From a virus, in IMG/VR virus record IMGVR_UViG_3300025810_000040, positions 1 through 32,541 of that record: a stretch of DNA of 32,541 bases; one strand, given 5' to 3'. Below are positions 6,933-17,000 of this stretch, piece after piece. The stretch's first letter is position 1; each line of letters opens with the position of its first letter. A program made the translations under genes and the position numbers. Under the pieces are notes generated by a model, which ran no database searches, had not been told where the DNA came from, and saw only the letters and a list, made by a program, of their open reading frames with translations.

Positions 6933-7382
6933 TTACTCGCAAACGTGAGTTGTGACTTGTAGGCTTAGAGCGTCGAGTCGTTTCTCAATATACTCAATGC
7001 GCGTATTTTGCACCGCGTCGTCCGGCAGTGCGCCGATGGTCCCTCTCGGCCAGTTGGTCGCAAAATGGGTATTCTCGTCGGTGTCTTTGCGGAGTAACAT
7101 AAGATCAACCTCGTGCCGCGTTTTTGTTTTCTCTAATTCACTTAGTCGGGTGCCGTGCTCTTTGATTGCGGTCTGTTGCTCGGCAACTTCCTCGACCGCC
7201 CTGCTCAACTTCTGCTGTTGCTCAAATATCGCGCTTATCTGGTCCCATCCCAAGTATAGAGCCGTCCCACCTGCCAAGAGCATAATCAACAATATCCCCG
7301 CCTCTTTGGATAGCGTCGATATTGCTCCGGCAGTGTCTAACGGGTCGGAACTATTCGCTTGCTCCGTCGGTTGATTGCTCAT
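6933..7382 (-). CDS. Membrane-anchored coiled-coil protein
   Basis: 149 residues with a polar N-terminus, a transmembrane helix at about 28-46 (AGILLIMLLAGGTALYLGW), then a long coiled-coil region (about 50-100). The topology is that of a bitopic inner-membrane protein with a large soluble domain, compatible with a spanin-like, holin-accessory or superinfection-exclusion protein. There is no lipobox and no nested second frame typical of Rz/Rz1. The start ATG 7382 lies inside the upstream gene, with a 32-base overlap. Lysis involvement is inferred only from position and topology. Confidence 0.6.
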   Translation of the reverse strand: MSNQPTEQANSSDPLDTAGAISTLSKEAGILLIMLLAGGTALYLGWDQISAIFEQQQKLSRAVEEVAEQQTAIKEHGTRLSELEKTKTRHEVDLMLLRKDTDENTHFATNWPRGTIGALPDDAVQNTRIEYIEKRLDALSLQVTTHVCE

Positions 7383-7557
7383 TTTGTTTTAGTCGATATT
7401 TTCCCGTTGCATAATCGAGCGCACCCTGCAACTGACAACATTGCGGATCGTTAGCAACGACAAACTGCGCCCGTTCGCGCAGGGCCGTTTCAATCTCTTT
7501 TATCAACTGCTCGTCGCCTTGTGGGGCTTGCTCAATCTGTTTCGCGTCTTTGCTCAT
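7351..7557 (-). CDS. Small soluble protein, unknown function
   Basis: 68 residues, polar and mostly helical: acidic N-terminal half (GDEQLIKEIETALRERAQ), a central CCQLQGALDYATGKY and a polar tail. It has no membrane segment. It overlaps the following membrane-protein gene by 32 bases, implying translational coupling. The 51-bp gap before it is very AT-rich (TATAAATATAATATAATAAAA on the plus strand) and could hold a weak internal promoter, but no -35 is clear. No family is recognised. Confidence 0.65.
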   Translation of the reverse strand: MSKDAKQIEQAPQGDEQLIKEIETALRERAQFVVANDPQCCQLQGALDYATGKYRLKQNEQSTDGASE

Positions 7558-7608
7558 TACGTCAACCTCGTCTGTAGGGTTATAGGGTATAAATATAATA
7601 TAATAAAA

Positions 7609-8007
7609 TTACGCGGCAGGTGCTTCGCTTGTGCTGTCTACGCCATCCGGCCCACCGGCCCACGGAGCGGTTTCCTCGCGAGGCGCGTTGACGCGTCCGG
7701 CGAGTTGTTGCTCCAAGCCTTCGCGCTGATCAGCGGCCCACTGGTCGAGGTAGGCCACGCACCGGTCCGGTAACGCCGTCATATCGGCGAGAGGCTCAAA
7801 GTCTGCCGCAGTGCAAGCGTCGAGGTCAAGAGAAACCCACGGGTCCGTCGATGCGACTCCGAGGTCGGGGTTGTCGCTATCTTCGCACCGACAGACCACC
7901 ACCACGGCGGTAATGACGTTTTGCTGTACCGACCCGTCGCCAATCTCCATCTCTGGGACGACGCGCAGTCTTTGCGTTATTTCATGCGTATGAATGTACG
8001 ATGCCAT
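7609..8007 (-). CDS. Late conserved protein of unknown function
   Basis: 132 residues. The N-terminal part (THEITQRLRVVPEMEIGDG, then VITAVVVVC) is strand-rich. A middle helix contains CVAYLDQWAADQREGLEQQL and the end is Pro/Ala-rich (REETAPWAGGPDG). This arrangement resembles a small protein often found just after tail-fibre genes. Its function is not known and a chaperone or fibre-associated role is only a guess. The start ATG shares TAATG with the previous stop, so the two genes are translationally linked. Confidence 0.6.
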   Translation of the reverse strand: MASYIHTHEITQRLRVVPEMEIGDGSVQQNVITAVVVVCRCEDSDNPDLGVASTDPWVSLDLDACTAADFEPLADMTALPDRCVAYLDQWAADQREGLEQQLAGRVNAPREETAPWAGGPDGVDSTSEAPAA

Positions 8008-8399
8008 TATCTATTCTCCAGTTCGCTCTTTGCAATTTCTTTCGATGTCTCGTCAGTAGGCGTGCTTGCGATACGCTTTAATGCGCGTCTATAGCGTTCA
8101 ATCACTGCGTTATTATATTTCAAGGCCTCATCAAAAAACACTTTGGCGGACGCATCCGCGTAACCGCTAAAGGTGATTTTGCCGTCATCATTCACACTCA
8201 ACCGTCCAACTTCTTTCTGTGGAGATGAATGATAATTGTCATAAAACACTAATTCATAGTTTTTTGGCGCAAGAGTGTAAGTCTCTAAATTGTTTGGGAT
8301 GGTAATATTGACTGGCGCTGTTGGGGCATTGCTGTATATCCAGACGGAATTGTCTGCCATTTTACCGTCCTCAGCCATCTTCACGCAATCGTCTGCCAT
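8007..8399 (-). CDS. Fibre-linked small protein, possible assembly factor
   Basis: 130 residues from ATG 8399, preceded by AAGGAGAATAGACA, a strong ribosome site. A second possible start (ATG 8360) also has GAGGACGG upstream and repeats the MADxxV opening, so a 117-residue form may be made. The middle is beta-like (SVWIYSNAPTAPVNITIP, YTLAPKNYELVFYDNY) and the C-terminal 50 residues are a helix rich in Lys, Arg and Glu. It follows the fibre gene by 12 bases. Position suggests a fibre-assembly or cap protein, without motif proof. Confidence 0.5.
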   Translation of the reverse strand: MADDCVKMAEDGKMADNSVWIYSNAPTAPVNITIPNNLETYTLAPKNYELVFYDNYHSSPQKEVGRLSVNDDGKITFSGYADASAKVFFDEALKYNNAVIERYRRALKRIASTPTDETSKEIAKSELENR

Positions 8400-8411
8400 T
8401 GTCTATTCTCC

Positions 8412-10940
8412 TTATCTTACGTAATACAGTTCAACTGCGTCTGAAATGTTTTTCATCTTAATCCATCGTGGATTCACTGGTTCACCTGCCTTGACTTGTA
8501 TCTGCCCCAACAATCCAACGAGCCACCATTCATCACGCGACTCACGCGATTGATACGTATTATCCAACGACTCGTCGTAGTCGGGGTTGAGTTTGCGAAC
8601 AGATTGAGTCGATGACGTTGCGCCCTCTGGTGGTGTCCAGTTCGGATCTTTGGCTAATTCATCGCGCTCATATACAGCAAACTCATTGCCATCCTCGTCT
8701 GTGTATGTCCAGACAGTCACATCCTCGCGCAGATAGACACCCCAATCGTCCGTCAGATATTTGTCTGTCCAGTGATTCCACGCTACGTTACCAACCACTG
8801 CGCTGTTTTTGTTGTCGGCCTCTGGTCGCGTAACCCCCATGATGTCATCTGTGTTGTCCGTGTCTGCGTTGTAGTAGCGCACCTTATCGCCATCCAACAC
8901 GATAGCGCGTCCCACCTCTGCCGCTTCTCCAGAAGCTGATTCAAAATACTCTTGATAGTCAGCACCGCTACCGTTCCACGCTCCGTCAGCATACGCAGTG
9001 CCATCGCCCGTAAATCTAAATTCAATATCCGCACCAGCACTGCTGTTAAAACGAGCAAAATCATACGCTGTAGTAGCCGCTCGCGTTGCAGTTAATGTCA
9101 GCATTTGGGCGTTGAATGAGCCGTTCGTGTTGTTAAAACCTGCTGGACCACGATCTGCGTGTGTCGTTACGCCTATATATGCGTGATCACCACCCGTCGA
9201 CGTTTTAGCATACACACGCGCTATCTGATTAGACGTTTCGCCAATAAGCAGATCGCCATCGCTTGTGACGCGCAAACTCTCAGATCCACCATTTGTTATA
9301 GCTATTGTATTTGTGGTGGGCCAATAAATACCTGTGTCGACATCGCCCTTTTCGCATAGTCCGGGAGTTGATGCATTTCGTCCATCAATCGCAATACCAC
9401 CGTTAACGTTTAGTTTATTTGTGCCGTACCCGCTCAACGTGCCAATCAGCAGATTGCCAGACAAGTCGATGCGGGCGCGTTCGGAGCCATTTGAATATAG
9501 TGTCGTGAAATATGTGCCAGTGCTGTTAGTTGCGCCCATCCGCACTTCGCCTGTGCTCGGATTGACCGTCAACTCGCCCTTTGTCTCGTTGCTGTATTGA
9601 ACGCCAAATCCGTCGGATCCACCTAACGGCACTTCGGTTGAAACTCTCAACTGTGGCGAGGACGTGCCTATGCCGACGTTGCCTGTTCTTGTTACAGTCA
9701 ACTTGGTGTTTGCTACATTAAAAGCATCTTGCGTCCCGTAACCGATGCCAAACTCTTGACCCAAAATAGGGATACCTAAATAAAAAGCGTCTGTGGCCGA
9801 TGTAAACGCATCATCAAACTCTAAGAAAATTCCAGCACCGCTGCTTGATGTAAACGTGCTTTTTATCTTGACGCTAACGTCATCGTTGCTCTCAAATTTT
9901 GCTAATCCTTCAGCGGATCCAGATTTTGTTACTTCAAAATTACCTGCGGTCGTGATGCGGGCGCGTTCGGTGTCATTAGTGCAAAGCTTTAAATCATGAT
10001 TTGACCGAGTTCCCAACAGCACTGTATCCGTGCCAGATGCGATAATCTGGTGGATAACGCCGTTGTCATTCTCGGCCAACTGCACAACATCGCCAGATGA
10101 ATTTTTGTGGTGTAGTGTTGTGTAACCTGCGAATGTAGTGGGCGTGTCGGTTCCTATGCTAAAATTACCTGCACCGTCGATCACAACATGATCTGTTAGA
10201 GCAGTTCTTGCACCCCCTCCCGAATTGGAGGTTGAAAAAACCAACTTAGACGCGCCGAAACTACCAGACGCGACCGCTTGTATTCTCGCAGTTACACCTG
10301 CAGAGGCACTGCCACCGTCATTATCGTAAAACTCAACGTCACCAAAAACATCACCATCTGATACCGTTGTGTCACCTGTATCCAACCGAATTGTATCGTT
10401 GACAGTTACCGCACCATTCACATCTAAAGCGGTCGCTGGCGAGGATGTGGATATGCCGACGCGCTGTGAGCTATCGACAACCATAGCCTCAACGCCGCCG
10501 TTTGTTCTAAACGACATTGTGTTGGTGCCATGATTGTATTGGATATTGCCGCTGTAGCGATCTGTGCCTGTAGTGCCGTCAGCAAACGACAGGTACCCTG
10601 TACTCGTGGTCCCGCTAACTATAATAACCGAGGCATTCCCTGCGCCACCGCTTGCCACCCAATTAGGTGTCCCGTCAAAAGCGTAGTCATTTGGGTTAGA
10701 TAGTCTAAAACCCACGGTATTATATGCGCTGTCAACGTACAAGGTGTTGGAGTCAATATTTAGGCCCGGCGCAGTTAATACAAAGTTTGCTGTGTCGTCG
10801 GGATCAACGACCAACTGCTCCAATGCCCAACGGTTCGCGTCTGCCTTCACACGCGAAACGTCAAGCAGGGATTTGCTCGTCGGCTCGCCAACCGTCCAAC
10901 GTTGCCCGAGGCTTCCGTAACTATAGGGATTTGTTGCCAT
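8412..10940 (-). CDS. Tail fibre with Peptidase_G2-like self-cleaving end
   Basis: 842 residues. The first 60 are probably the virion attachment part. The long middle holds repeated beta motifs of the NVGIGTSSPQ, RVGISTSSPATALDV and ERARI type that are common in phage fibres. From about residue 640 a C-terminal domain begins at GSGADYQEYFE and continues through VVGNVAWNHWTDKY, NPDYDES and RDEWWLVGLLGQIQV. This matches the Peptidase_G2 intramolecular-chaperone family (as in phi29-like appendage proteins), which trims itself after trimerisation. The protein would bind the host surface. Domain identity is from remembered pattern; the cleavage point cannot be read with confidence. Confidence 0.8.
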   Translation of the reverse strand: MATNPYSYGSLGQRWTVGEPTSKSLLDVSRVKADANRWALEQLVVDPDDTANFVLTAPGLNIDSNTLYVDSAYNTVGFRLSNPNDYAFDGTPNWVASGGAGNASVIIVSGTTSTGYLSFADGTTGTDRYSGNIQYNHGTNTMSFRTNGGVEAMVVDSSQRVGISTSSPATALDVNGAVTVNDTIRLDTGDTTVSDGDVFGDVEFYDNDGGSASAGVTARIQAVASGSFGASKLVFSTSNSGGGARTALTDHVVIDGAGNFSIGTDTPTTFAGYTTLHHKNSSGDVVQLAENDNGVIHQIIASGTDTVLLGTRSNHDLKLCTNDTERARITTAGNFEVTKSGSAEGLAKFESNDDVSVKIKSTFTSSSGAGIFLEFDDAFTSATDAFYLGIPILGQEFGIGYGTQDAFNVANTKLTVTRTGNVGIGTSSPQLRVSTEVPLGGSDGFGVQYSNETKGELTVNPSTGEVRMGATNSTGTYFTTLYSNGSERARIDLSGNLLIGTLSGYGTNKLNVNGGIAIDGRNASTPGLCEKGDVDTGIYWPTTNTIAITNGGSESLRVTSDGDLLIGETSNQIARVYAKTSTGGDHAYIGVTTHADRGPAGFNNTNGSFNAQMLTLTATRAATTAYDFARFNSSAGADIEFRFTGDGTAYADGAWNGSGADYQEYFESASGEAAEVGRAIVLDGDKVRYYNADTDNTDDIMGVTRPEADNKNSAVVGNVAWNHWTDKYLTDDWGVYLREDVTVWTYTDEDGNEFAVYERDELAKDPNWTPPEGATSSTQSVRKLNPDYDESLDNTYQSRESRDEWWLVGLLGQIQVKAGEPVNPRWIKMKNISDAVELYYVR

Positions 10941-10961
10941 TATTTTTTCTCTTTCTGTTTG

Positions 10962-13646
10962 CTATCCAACATATGATATAGCCGAGTCTGGGTCTAACTC
11001 ATTTACGCGCCCGTTCGGTAGTGTTCCCCAACCAGAGGCGACCCGTTGCTCATCTGTTGCCGCGTCGTAGTCGGGATACCCGGGCGAAACGACGGTCCCC
11101 ACTGGCTTATACCATCGCGGGACAATCTGCGCCTCTATGCGGATGCGCGTGTCGTCTGGGGTCATCTCTTGCACCCCTAACACCACCCACTTTTGCGTCA
11201 GCCGGTAGATATTCGCGCCCGTTGAAAACGTCTGTGCCTTTGTTCCGCACTGCGCCCTGCTGACGGTTATACGCGAGTTGCCCGTATCAACTGCGCTTAT
11301 TTGCATCAACTCGGGAGGACTTGAATTTGACTCTTGCAGGTAAATATAATCATTTACGCGAAAGAGGCCCGCCTCGCCGGTTGTTACGTCAATCTCTGTC
11401 TCTACCGCGTCAACAGCCTCGGCTGTTTCTGTGACCTGTCGCGCTCTCTGGCTCGCTTTAAACTTCGGGTGGTCTAGAAACATAAAGTCGCCCGGTTGAA
11501 CCCGTATACCGTCGTGCATCAACGAAAACGTGAAGCGGTCGCGGGGTTGTGAGAACCAGTCAAGGCAGTGGTCCTTGAATAGTTCGGCGGTTGACTCGTC
11601 GCGTATGAACTGGCTTATATAGCCACCGTCATCAAGGAACGTTCTTTGCCTGTTGCCGCCTAATGCGTTGACAGCCTTGTACGCCTGTTGAGATGCGAAA
11701 GCCAAGTCATTAATGTTTGGCCCGAGGTAATAACTAACAGACGAGAGCGTAGACACCGCGCCGCCATCAACGGCGATCAAGGTCAAAACGGTTTCGCTTA
11801 CAACGGACGCGACTGTATAGAGCTTGTCATTGGCGACATATACCCCCTCGCCAATTACAACGTCGTCCGTCTGAAAGGTCGCAGATGTATCCGTCAACGT
11901 TGCACCCGACTCGTCAGTATTGGCCGTGCCTGTGATTCTAAACTGGCCGCTTGCTATTGTGGCGCGTTGTGGTGCGCCCGTGGCCGGGTGGATTCCGTAG
12001 CGGATAGCGATCTCGTTATAGATGTCGGACGCGTTGACCGGTTCAATCTCAAGATCGTATTGCTGTTGCATGGGGTTGTCGATAGGCCCGACAACGGGCA
12101 TATGATACCCGCCGATAAAAAAATGCTCGGGCGTTCTGTTCTTGTCCATCGCCGCACAATGGAACTTCCCGGCAGTGCTATAGAGCATTAGCCCTGCCTC
12201 AAAACAGAACGAGTCAAGGAACTGGTCGGAGACCTGTTCCCGCATTACAAAGTCAAAATACCAGTCCGTGCGAGAAGATGCCGCCGCTGTAAAAGAGGTT
12301 GAATCAATCTTCGCTTCTTCAAGGTTATTTAGATTCTTCCCGCGAAGCAGTGCCTCTAAAATATAGACGGGGTTTCGCAACACAGACCCACCACTACCAA
12401 CGATCGCAGACCCGTCTTTATAATACTCAAAAGAATCGAGCCACCCCTGCATCGTCTGGTATATTTCCGGCTCTTGCTCAACCAACGACAAAAAGTCGTC
12501 AAACTCAATCTTTATTGATGCCTCCTCAATGCGAGTCTCCGGGTAAGGCCACCGCTGTCTTATTTCTAAATGCAAGTTGGCAATGCTTGACCAGTCCTCA
12601 TAATTAGCCAACGTCAACGGATAGCTTACGTCATTGGCCGCCGTTATGCTTGAAGCTATCGGCGTTACATCTGATACCGTCGTATCGTATAAATACCACT
12701 CATACACGCCCGTGCTTGACTTTATGTAGAGAGAGACGCTTGTCATTGTGCCGATCTTAGGCAATCCAGAAAACCACACGCGCAGGTTGTTGGAGTCTAT
12801 CGAAACGTATGAGGAGTCGCCCGGAGGTATGCAATCGTACCAGTTATTATATCCGTTGCCGGGGAAAGTTCTCGTGGGCCTTGCGAACGTGATGCGCGCC
12901 GGATCGTCAAGCGTTATTACTCTGTCGGTGATTGACGCGTTGACGATCTGCGCGAACTTTTCCGCTTGAGGATACCATTGATAAATATAGTCAGTCGCCA
13001 CAAGCTGATGCTCTGAGGCAATGGCCTTAAGCGCAAACTTGTCGGTCATTCGCGCAGGGGCCAAGCTGACAATATCACCCGCCCGGAGATCGTCCGGTGT
13101 CTCGTTATGGTTTCCGAATGCTTCGGGTATCACCGCGCCGAGTGAATAGGCGAACGGATACGTTACCGGGTCGAGGAGCTTGCTTGGTATCTGTTTTAGT
13201 TCGGCCTTGCTGTCGTCCTTTAGGCGCAACGTCCAGACGTTGCTCCGCGTGTTGTTTCGCTCAATAACGCCGCGAAAGACTTCTATGCGGTCGCTTTCAA
13301 CTTCGGAGCCTGTCGGGAAGATAAAATAAACATATACCTCATCATTGCTAATTACATGCGTGTCCGTTATGGTAGACTCGCCACCCTCGTCGCGTAGGCG
13401 AATGGTAGAGGTAGCAACAGGGCCGAGACCGCCCTGCTCTTTTACGCGCAACATCCCGAGGTCTATCCCTCGCTCGGCTATGATTCCCTCGTAAGTATTC
13501 GACGAGAGCGTGTAGGGCCGCGAGGCCCAACGCTTCGTCGTCGTAGACGCTCCGTATTGGTCGAACGTAGAGACAACCATCCAAACGCCTTTGACCCCAT
13601 CCTTGACGCGCTCGGCCTCTTGGGAGCTTGTTAGCGTTCGCGCCAT
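10962..13646 (-). CDS. Large tail-tip or baseplate hub protein
   Basis: 894 residues starting at ATG 13646, overlapping the previous stop (TAATG). The N-terminal 150 residues read as a phage tail-tip domain (RWASRPYTLSSNTYEGII, STIRLRDEGG, EVFRGVIERNN). The middle contains FVMREQVSDQFLDSFCFEAGLMLY, and the C-terminal third has strand-rich segments (ETEIDVTTGEAGLFRVNDYIYL). Location between the distal-tail protein and the fibre gene fits the hub or central tail-tip protein that triggers DNA release. No lysozyme or peptidase motif is seen. Specific family naming is uncertain. Confidence 0.65.
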   Translation of the reverse strand: MARTLTSSQEAERVKDGVKGVWMVVSTFDQYGASTTTKRWASRPYTLSSNTYEGIIAERGIDLGMLRVKEQGGLGPVATSTIRLRDEGGESTITDTHVISNDEVYVYFIFPTGSEVESDRIEVFRGVIERNNTRSNVWTLRLKDDSKAELKQIPSKLLDPVTYPFAYSLGAVIPEAFGNHNETPDDLRAGDIVSLAPARMTDKFALKAIASEHQLVATDYIYQWYPQAEKFAQIVNASITDRVITLDDPARITFARPTRTFPGNGYNNWYDCIPPGDSSYVSIDSNNLRVWFSGLPKIGTMTSVSLYIKSSTGVYEWYLYDTTVSDVTPIASSITAANDVSYPLTLANYEDWSSIANLHLEIRQRWPYPETRIEEASIKIEFDDFLSLVEQEPEIYQTMQGWLDSFEYYKDGSAIVGSGGSVLRNPVYILEALLRGKNLNNLEEAKIDSTSFTAAASSRTDWYFDFVMREQVSDQFLDSFCFEAGLMLYSTAGKFHCAAMDKNRTPEHFFIGGYHMPVVGPIDNPMQQQYDLEIEPVNASDIYNEIAIRYGIHPATGAPQRATIASGQFRITGTANTDESGATLTDTSATFQTDDVVIGEGVYVANDKLYTVASVVSETVLTLIAVDGGAVSTLSSVSYYLGPNINDLAFASQQAYKAVNALGGNRQRTFLDDGGYISQFIRDESTAELFKDHCLDWFSQPRDRFTFSLMHDGIRVQPGDFMFLDHPKFKASQRARQVTETAEAVDAVETEIDVTTGEAGLFRVNDYIYLQESNSSPPELMQISAVDTGNSRITVSRAQCGTKAQTFSTGANIYRLTQKWVVLGVQEMTPDDTRIRIEAQIVPRWYKPVGTVVSPGYPDYDAATDEQRVASGWGTLPNGRVNELDPDSAISYVG

Positions 13647-14017
13647 TAGGCAACCTCTGCCAGTTGAACCTCAACCGCGTATGAGTCATAATCGACAAGC
13701 CGCGCCCGTTCGATGCCGCCTGTATATTTCACGGTGTAGTTGTCGCCGTTCTCGTCGGTGTATGTCACCTCGGTTGATGCGCCGGAGACGGTCGTATACC
13801 AAAATGTCTTTAGGGTTGTATAGTTGCTCGCGCTCAAACTCTGCCATGCCAATGTCCACCGCTTTAGCTCTCCAGACCCTCGGGTGATTGACGTAATGCG
13901 CCCACCCATCGCTTGCTGTATAGACTGGTCTAAGAACGCGAACGCTTGACCCGGGTAGTCTGGGGCGGGTAGCGTGACGGACGGGTTGGTCCCGTCGTCA
14001 AAGGTTATATCTGCCAT
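13646..14017 (-). CDS. Small distal tail protein
   Basis: 123 residues, almost entirely beta-strand in character (ITFDDGTNPSVTLPAPDY, RWTLAWQSLSASNYTTLKTFW, VTYTDENGDNYTVKYTGG). This is the pattern of a minor tail protein of the distal-tail/phage_min_tail type that sits between the tube and the tip. It follows the tape measure by 3 bases and overlaps the tip protein by a TAATG, the usual gene order in siphoviruses. No enzymatic motif is present. Confidence 0.65.
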   Translation of the reverse strand: MADITFDDGTNPSVTLPAPDYPGQAFAFLDQSIQQAMGGRITSITRGSGELKRWTLAWQSLSASNYTTLKTFWYTTVSGASTEVTYTDENGDNYTVKYTGGIERARLVDYDSYAVEVQLAEVA

Positions 14018-14020
14018 CTA

Positions 14021-17000
14021 TTAAGCCCTTCCACTAGTAAACCCCAATCTTTGCGGCTCATCATAGGAGCGGTCGCTCACAGCTTCTTTGACGGCGTTGT
14101 TGATTGCCTCGCTTAACCCCGACGCGTCAAAGTCGATTAGGTTTGCAACATCCACAGGAACAATCGGAAGATTGTTCAGAACAGCATTTAACCCGGTTGT
14201 AATATTCGGCACCATATCAGCAAAAAGAAAAAAGAAATCTAAGACCGAAGGCGTAGAAAATAGATCGGTTGGTTTTATATCAAGTTTTCTATTCGCTGTA
14301 TATTCTTTTGTGTATGCAATAGCCGCGCCGGGGCCATATTCGTCTGTGACGACGACAGAGTTAAGGCCCTGTTGCCAAAAACTACGGAAGTCATCACCCG
14401 ATGCAATACTAAAAAGGTCTGTTGGATTAATACGTTTCTTATTTGCAATCGCGTTATCTAAGACCTGTGCCGCTACATTATCGGGGCCATGCTCGCCTGT
14501 ATCTGCTCGACCTAAAAGAAATACAGACCAATAGGTAGACCAAATACTTGAGGTCGGAACTATAAACATATCGTCGGGATTTATGCGCTTCTTATTTGCT
14601 CTCGCATTGTCGAGCACTTGAGCCGAGACATTATCTGGACCAACCTCTGGGGTGTCGGCTCGCCCTAAGAGAAACACAGACCAATAGGTAGACCAAATAC
14701 TTGACGTTGGGACTATAAACATATCCTCGGGGTTAATGCGCTTTTTATTGGCCCTAACATTGTCGAGTATTTGAGCCGCTACCGAGTCGGGGCCGGTCTG
14801 CTCTGTGTCAGCCCTTGCAAGCAAGAATCGGGACCAATAAGACGACCAGACGCTTGTTGAGGGAACGTCAAACAGTGACCACGGATAAATGCGAACTTTA
14901 TTTGCTCTAATGTTGTCAGAAAATTGAGACAAGATCGGGGCCACCGGATCAGATAAAACCGGCAGAAGTTCCGCGCTGTAATATGACTCCATATCTTGCT
15001 CTGATGGGAGTTGAACGAGTTGGTTTGGGGTAACCATTGCGGCATTGATTGCCACAGTCGCATTGATCGGGGACACCCCTGCCGTTGTCGTCCCCGTTGT
15101 CGTCGCCGTAGTCCCCCCTGTGGCGGTCGTTGTCGCGGCTGTAGTCGATGCACCCGCACCACCGCCGCCGCCCGTTAGAGCGGCCCCTGCGCGGCCCATG
15201 TACTGTAATTGACGTACGGCCTGTTGGAATCGGTTATACGCGGCGCGTTGCTCGAATACATCGCTCCCTGCGCGGCGAAACTCTTGCGAGAGTTGCGTCC
15301 GTAGTGCGATCTCTTGCGCGTTGATCCGCAGACGGGTCGCGGCTTGCTCTGCCGCGCTTAGTCGGTCCACTGCGGTCGTGGCATCCTCTGCACTGTCTCG
15401 GAGATGGTCGAACGCTTCAGAGGTGTCAAAGAATTGTGTGGCAACCTCGGCAAACGATCCGGTATCCCCGAAGGTTTGCAAGAATATTTTTTCAAACTCA
15501 TCAAACGACCCAAAACTTGCCTCAACTGCCGCCACAAAACGTTGCTCACTATATGCTACACTATCCGCAAAATCTTCTAAGGTACCTCCCACGCCCAACA
15601 CATCAAACTCGGCTAAAATATCAAAGATACGCCGCACCGCATCGGCTTGCGTTTCGGGCAAGTCGTTTACCGCTCCGGTTACATTGCCTATATCAATCGC
15701 ACCTTGATTGAGTAGCGCAAAGAAATCCTCAAACACTGTGAAGATTCTTTGCTGTCCTTGTGCTATATCTTCAAAGAAAAGACTCTCAATAACAGATTGA
15801 GCGGAACGGTCTGCTTGCTCTAATGCTCTGTTTAAATCCTCTAAAGCTCGCCTTGCCTTTTCTCCCGAGTCACTTATGCCGAAAAAAGTGTCAAGCAGTA
15901 AAAACAGCCCGTTGGCTACCGAGGTTATTTGTGCGGCAACATTGCCAGAGGTAAACGCGTCGTATATATCTTGACCCGCATCCGCAAACTCGGCCAACTC
16001 TGGGTTAAATCTACGAATTGCGTCTATGGTCGCATCTATTGCCGCCGCTTCTATCTCTCGGAATGTGCTAACGTTTTTTAAATTTTGCTCAAAACTAAAA
16101 ACGCGCTCGTCAACTGCAAACGACGCGGGGCCAACAAGACTTGGCCCTGTTGCGGTCGGTCTTATTGGGCGCGGCCCCGTTGTAGCTGGTCGGGTTTTTA
16201 ATCCTTCAATAAAGGCCTCTTTAACAAGCTCTGTTTCTGCTTTTACATCTGTGGCAATATCTTTAAAACCCTCACTAACCGTAAACAAAAGCTCGTTAAG
16301 AGCTTCGTCTCTTTGAGCTTGTGCTTGTCCCGCGACTGCTTGCTGTGCTTGCTCCCTTCTCGCCCGACCTCGCCCACCGGGTTCAAACCCGAAAGTCTGC
16401 CCTTCTGGGAAAAGCCCAACTCTTTCAGCGGAGCCATCGGCCAACTCTCTGCGTCGGACGTTAGCCCGGACAGAGCCCTGTCTTTGCTCTGCTTTACTAA
16501 GTTCATCTATCGCGTCAGCTATTCCCAATAAAGCATTCGCAAACGTATTACTCACCCCTGCCGACTCGTCGATCTTACTTACCAACTTGGTCAAACTATT
16601 GGTAATAACTGTCATGGATTGGCTAACAGTCGCAGAGGTTTTCCCAAACTCCGTTCTCACACCCCCCTGTTGGCTCTGTATGGCCTTTACGACCGTCTCG
16701 CTTGTCAATGCCCCCTCTGCGCCCAACGCCCTCAGTTGGCCGATTGAGACCCCTATGCCGTCTGCTATTGCTTGTGCCAAGCGTGGAGTCTGCTCAAGTA
16801 CTGAGTTTAGTTCTTCGCCGCGTAGCGTCCCCGACGCGATGCCCTGCCCTAACTGCATAAGGGCCGCATCGGCGGCTTGTGCCGACGCTCCCGAGATAGT
16901 TATAGCTTGAGAGATGGTTTCCGTAATATCGACAAGCTCGCTCTGGGTTAGCCCTAACTCCTCCGACGAACGGGCAAGGCGCGAGTAAAGGTCAACCGTC

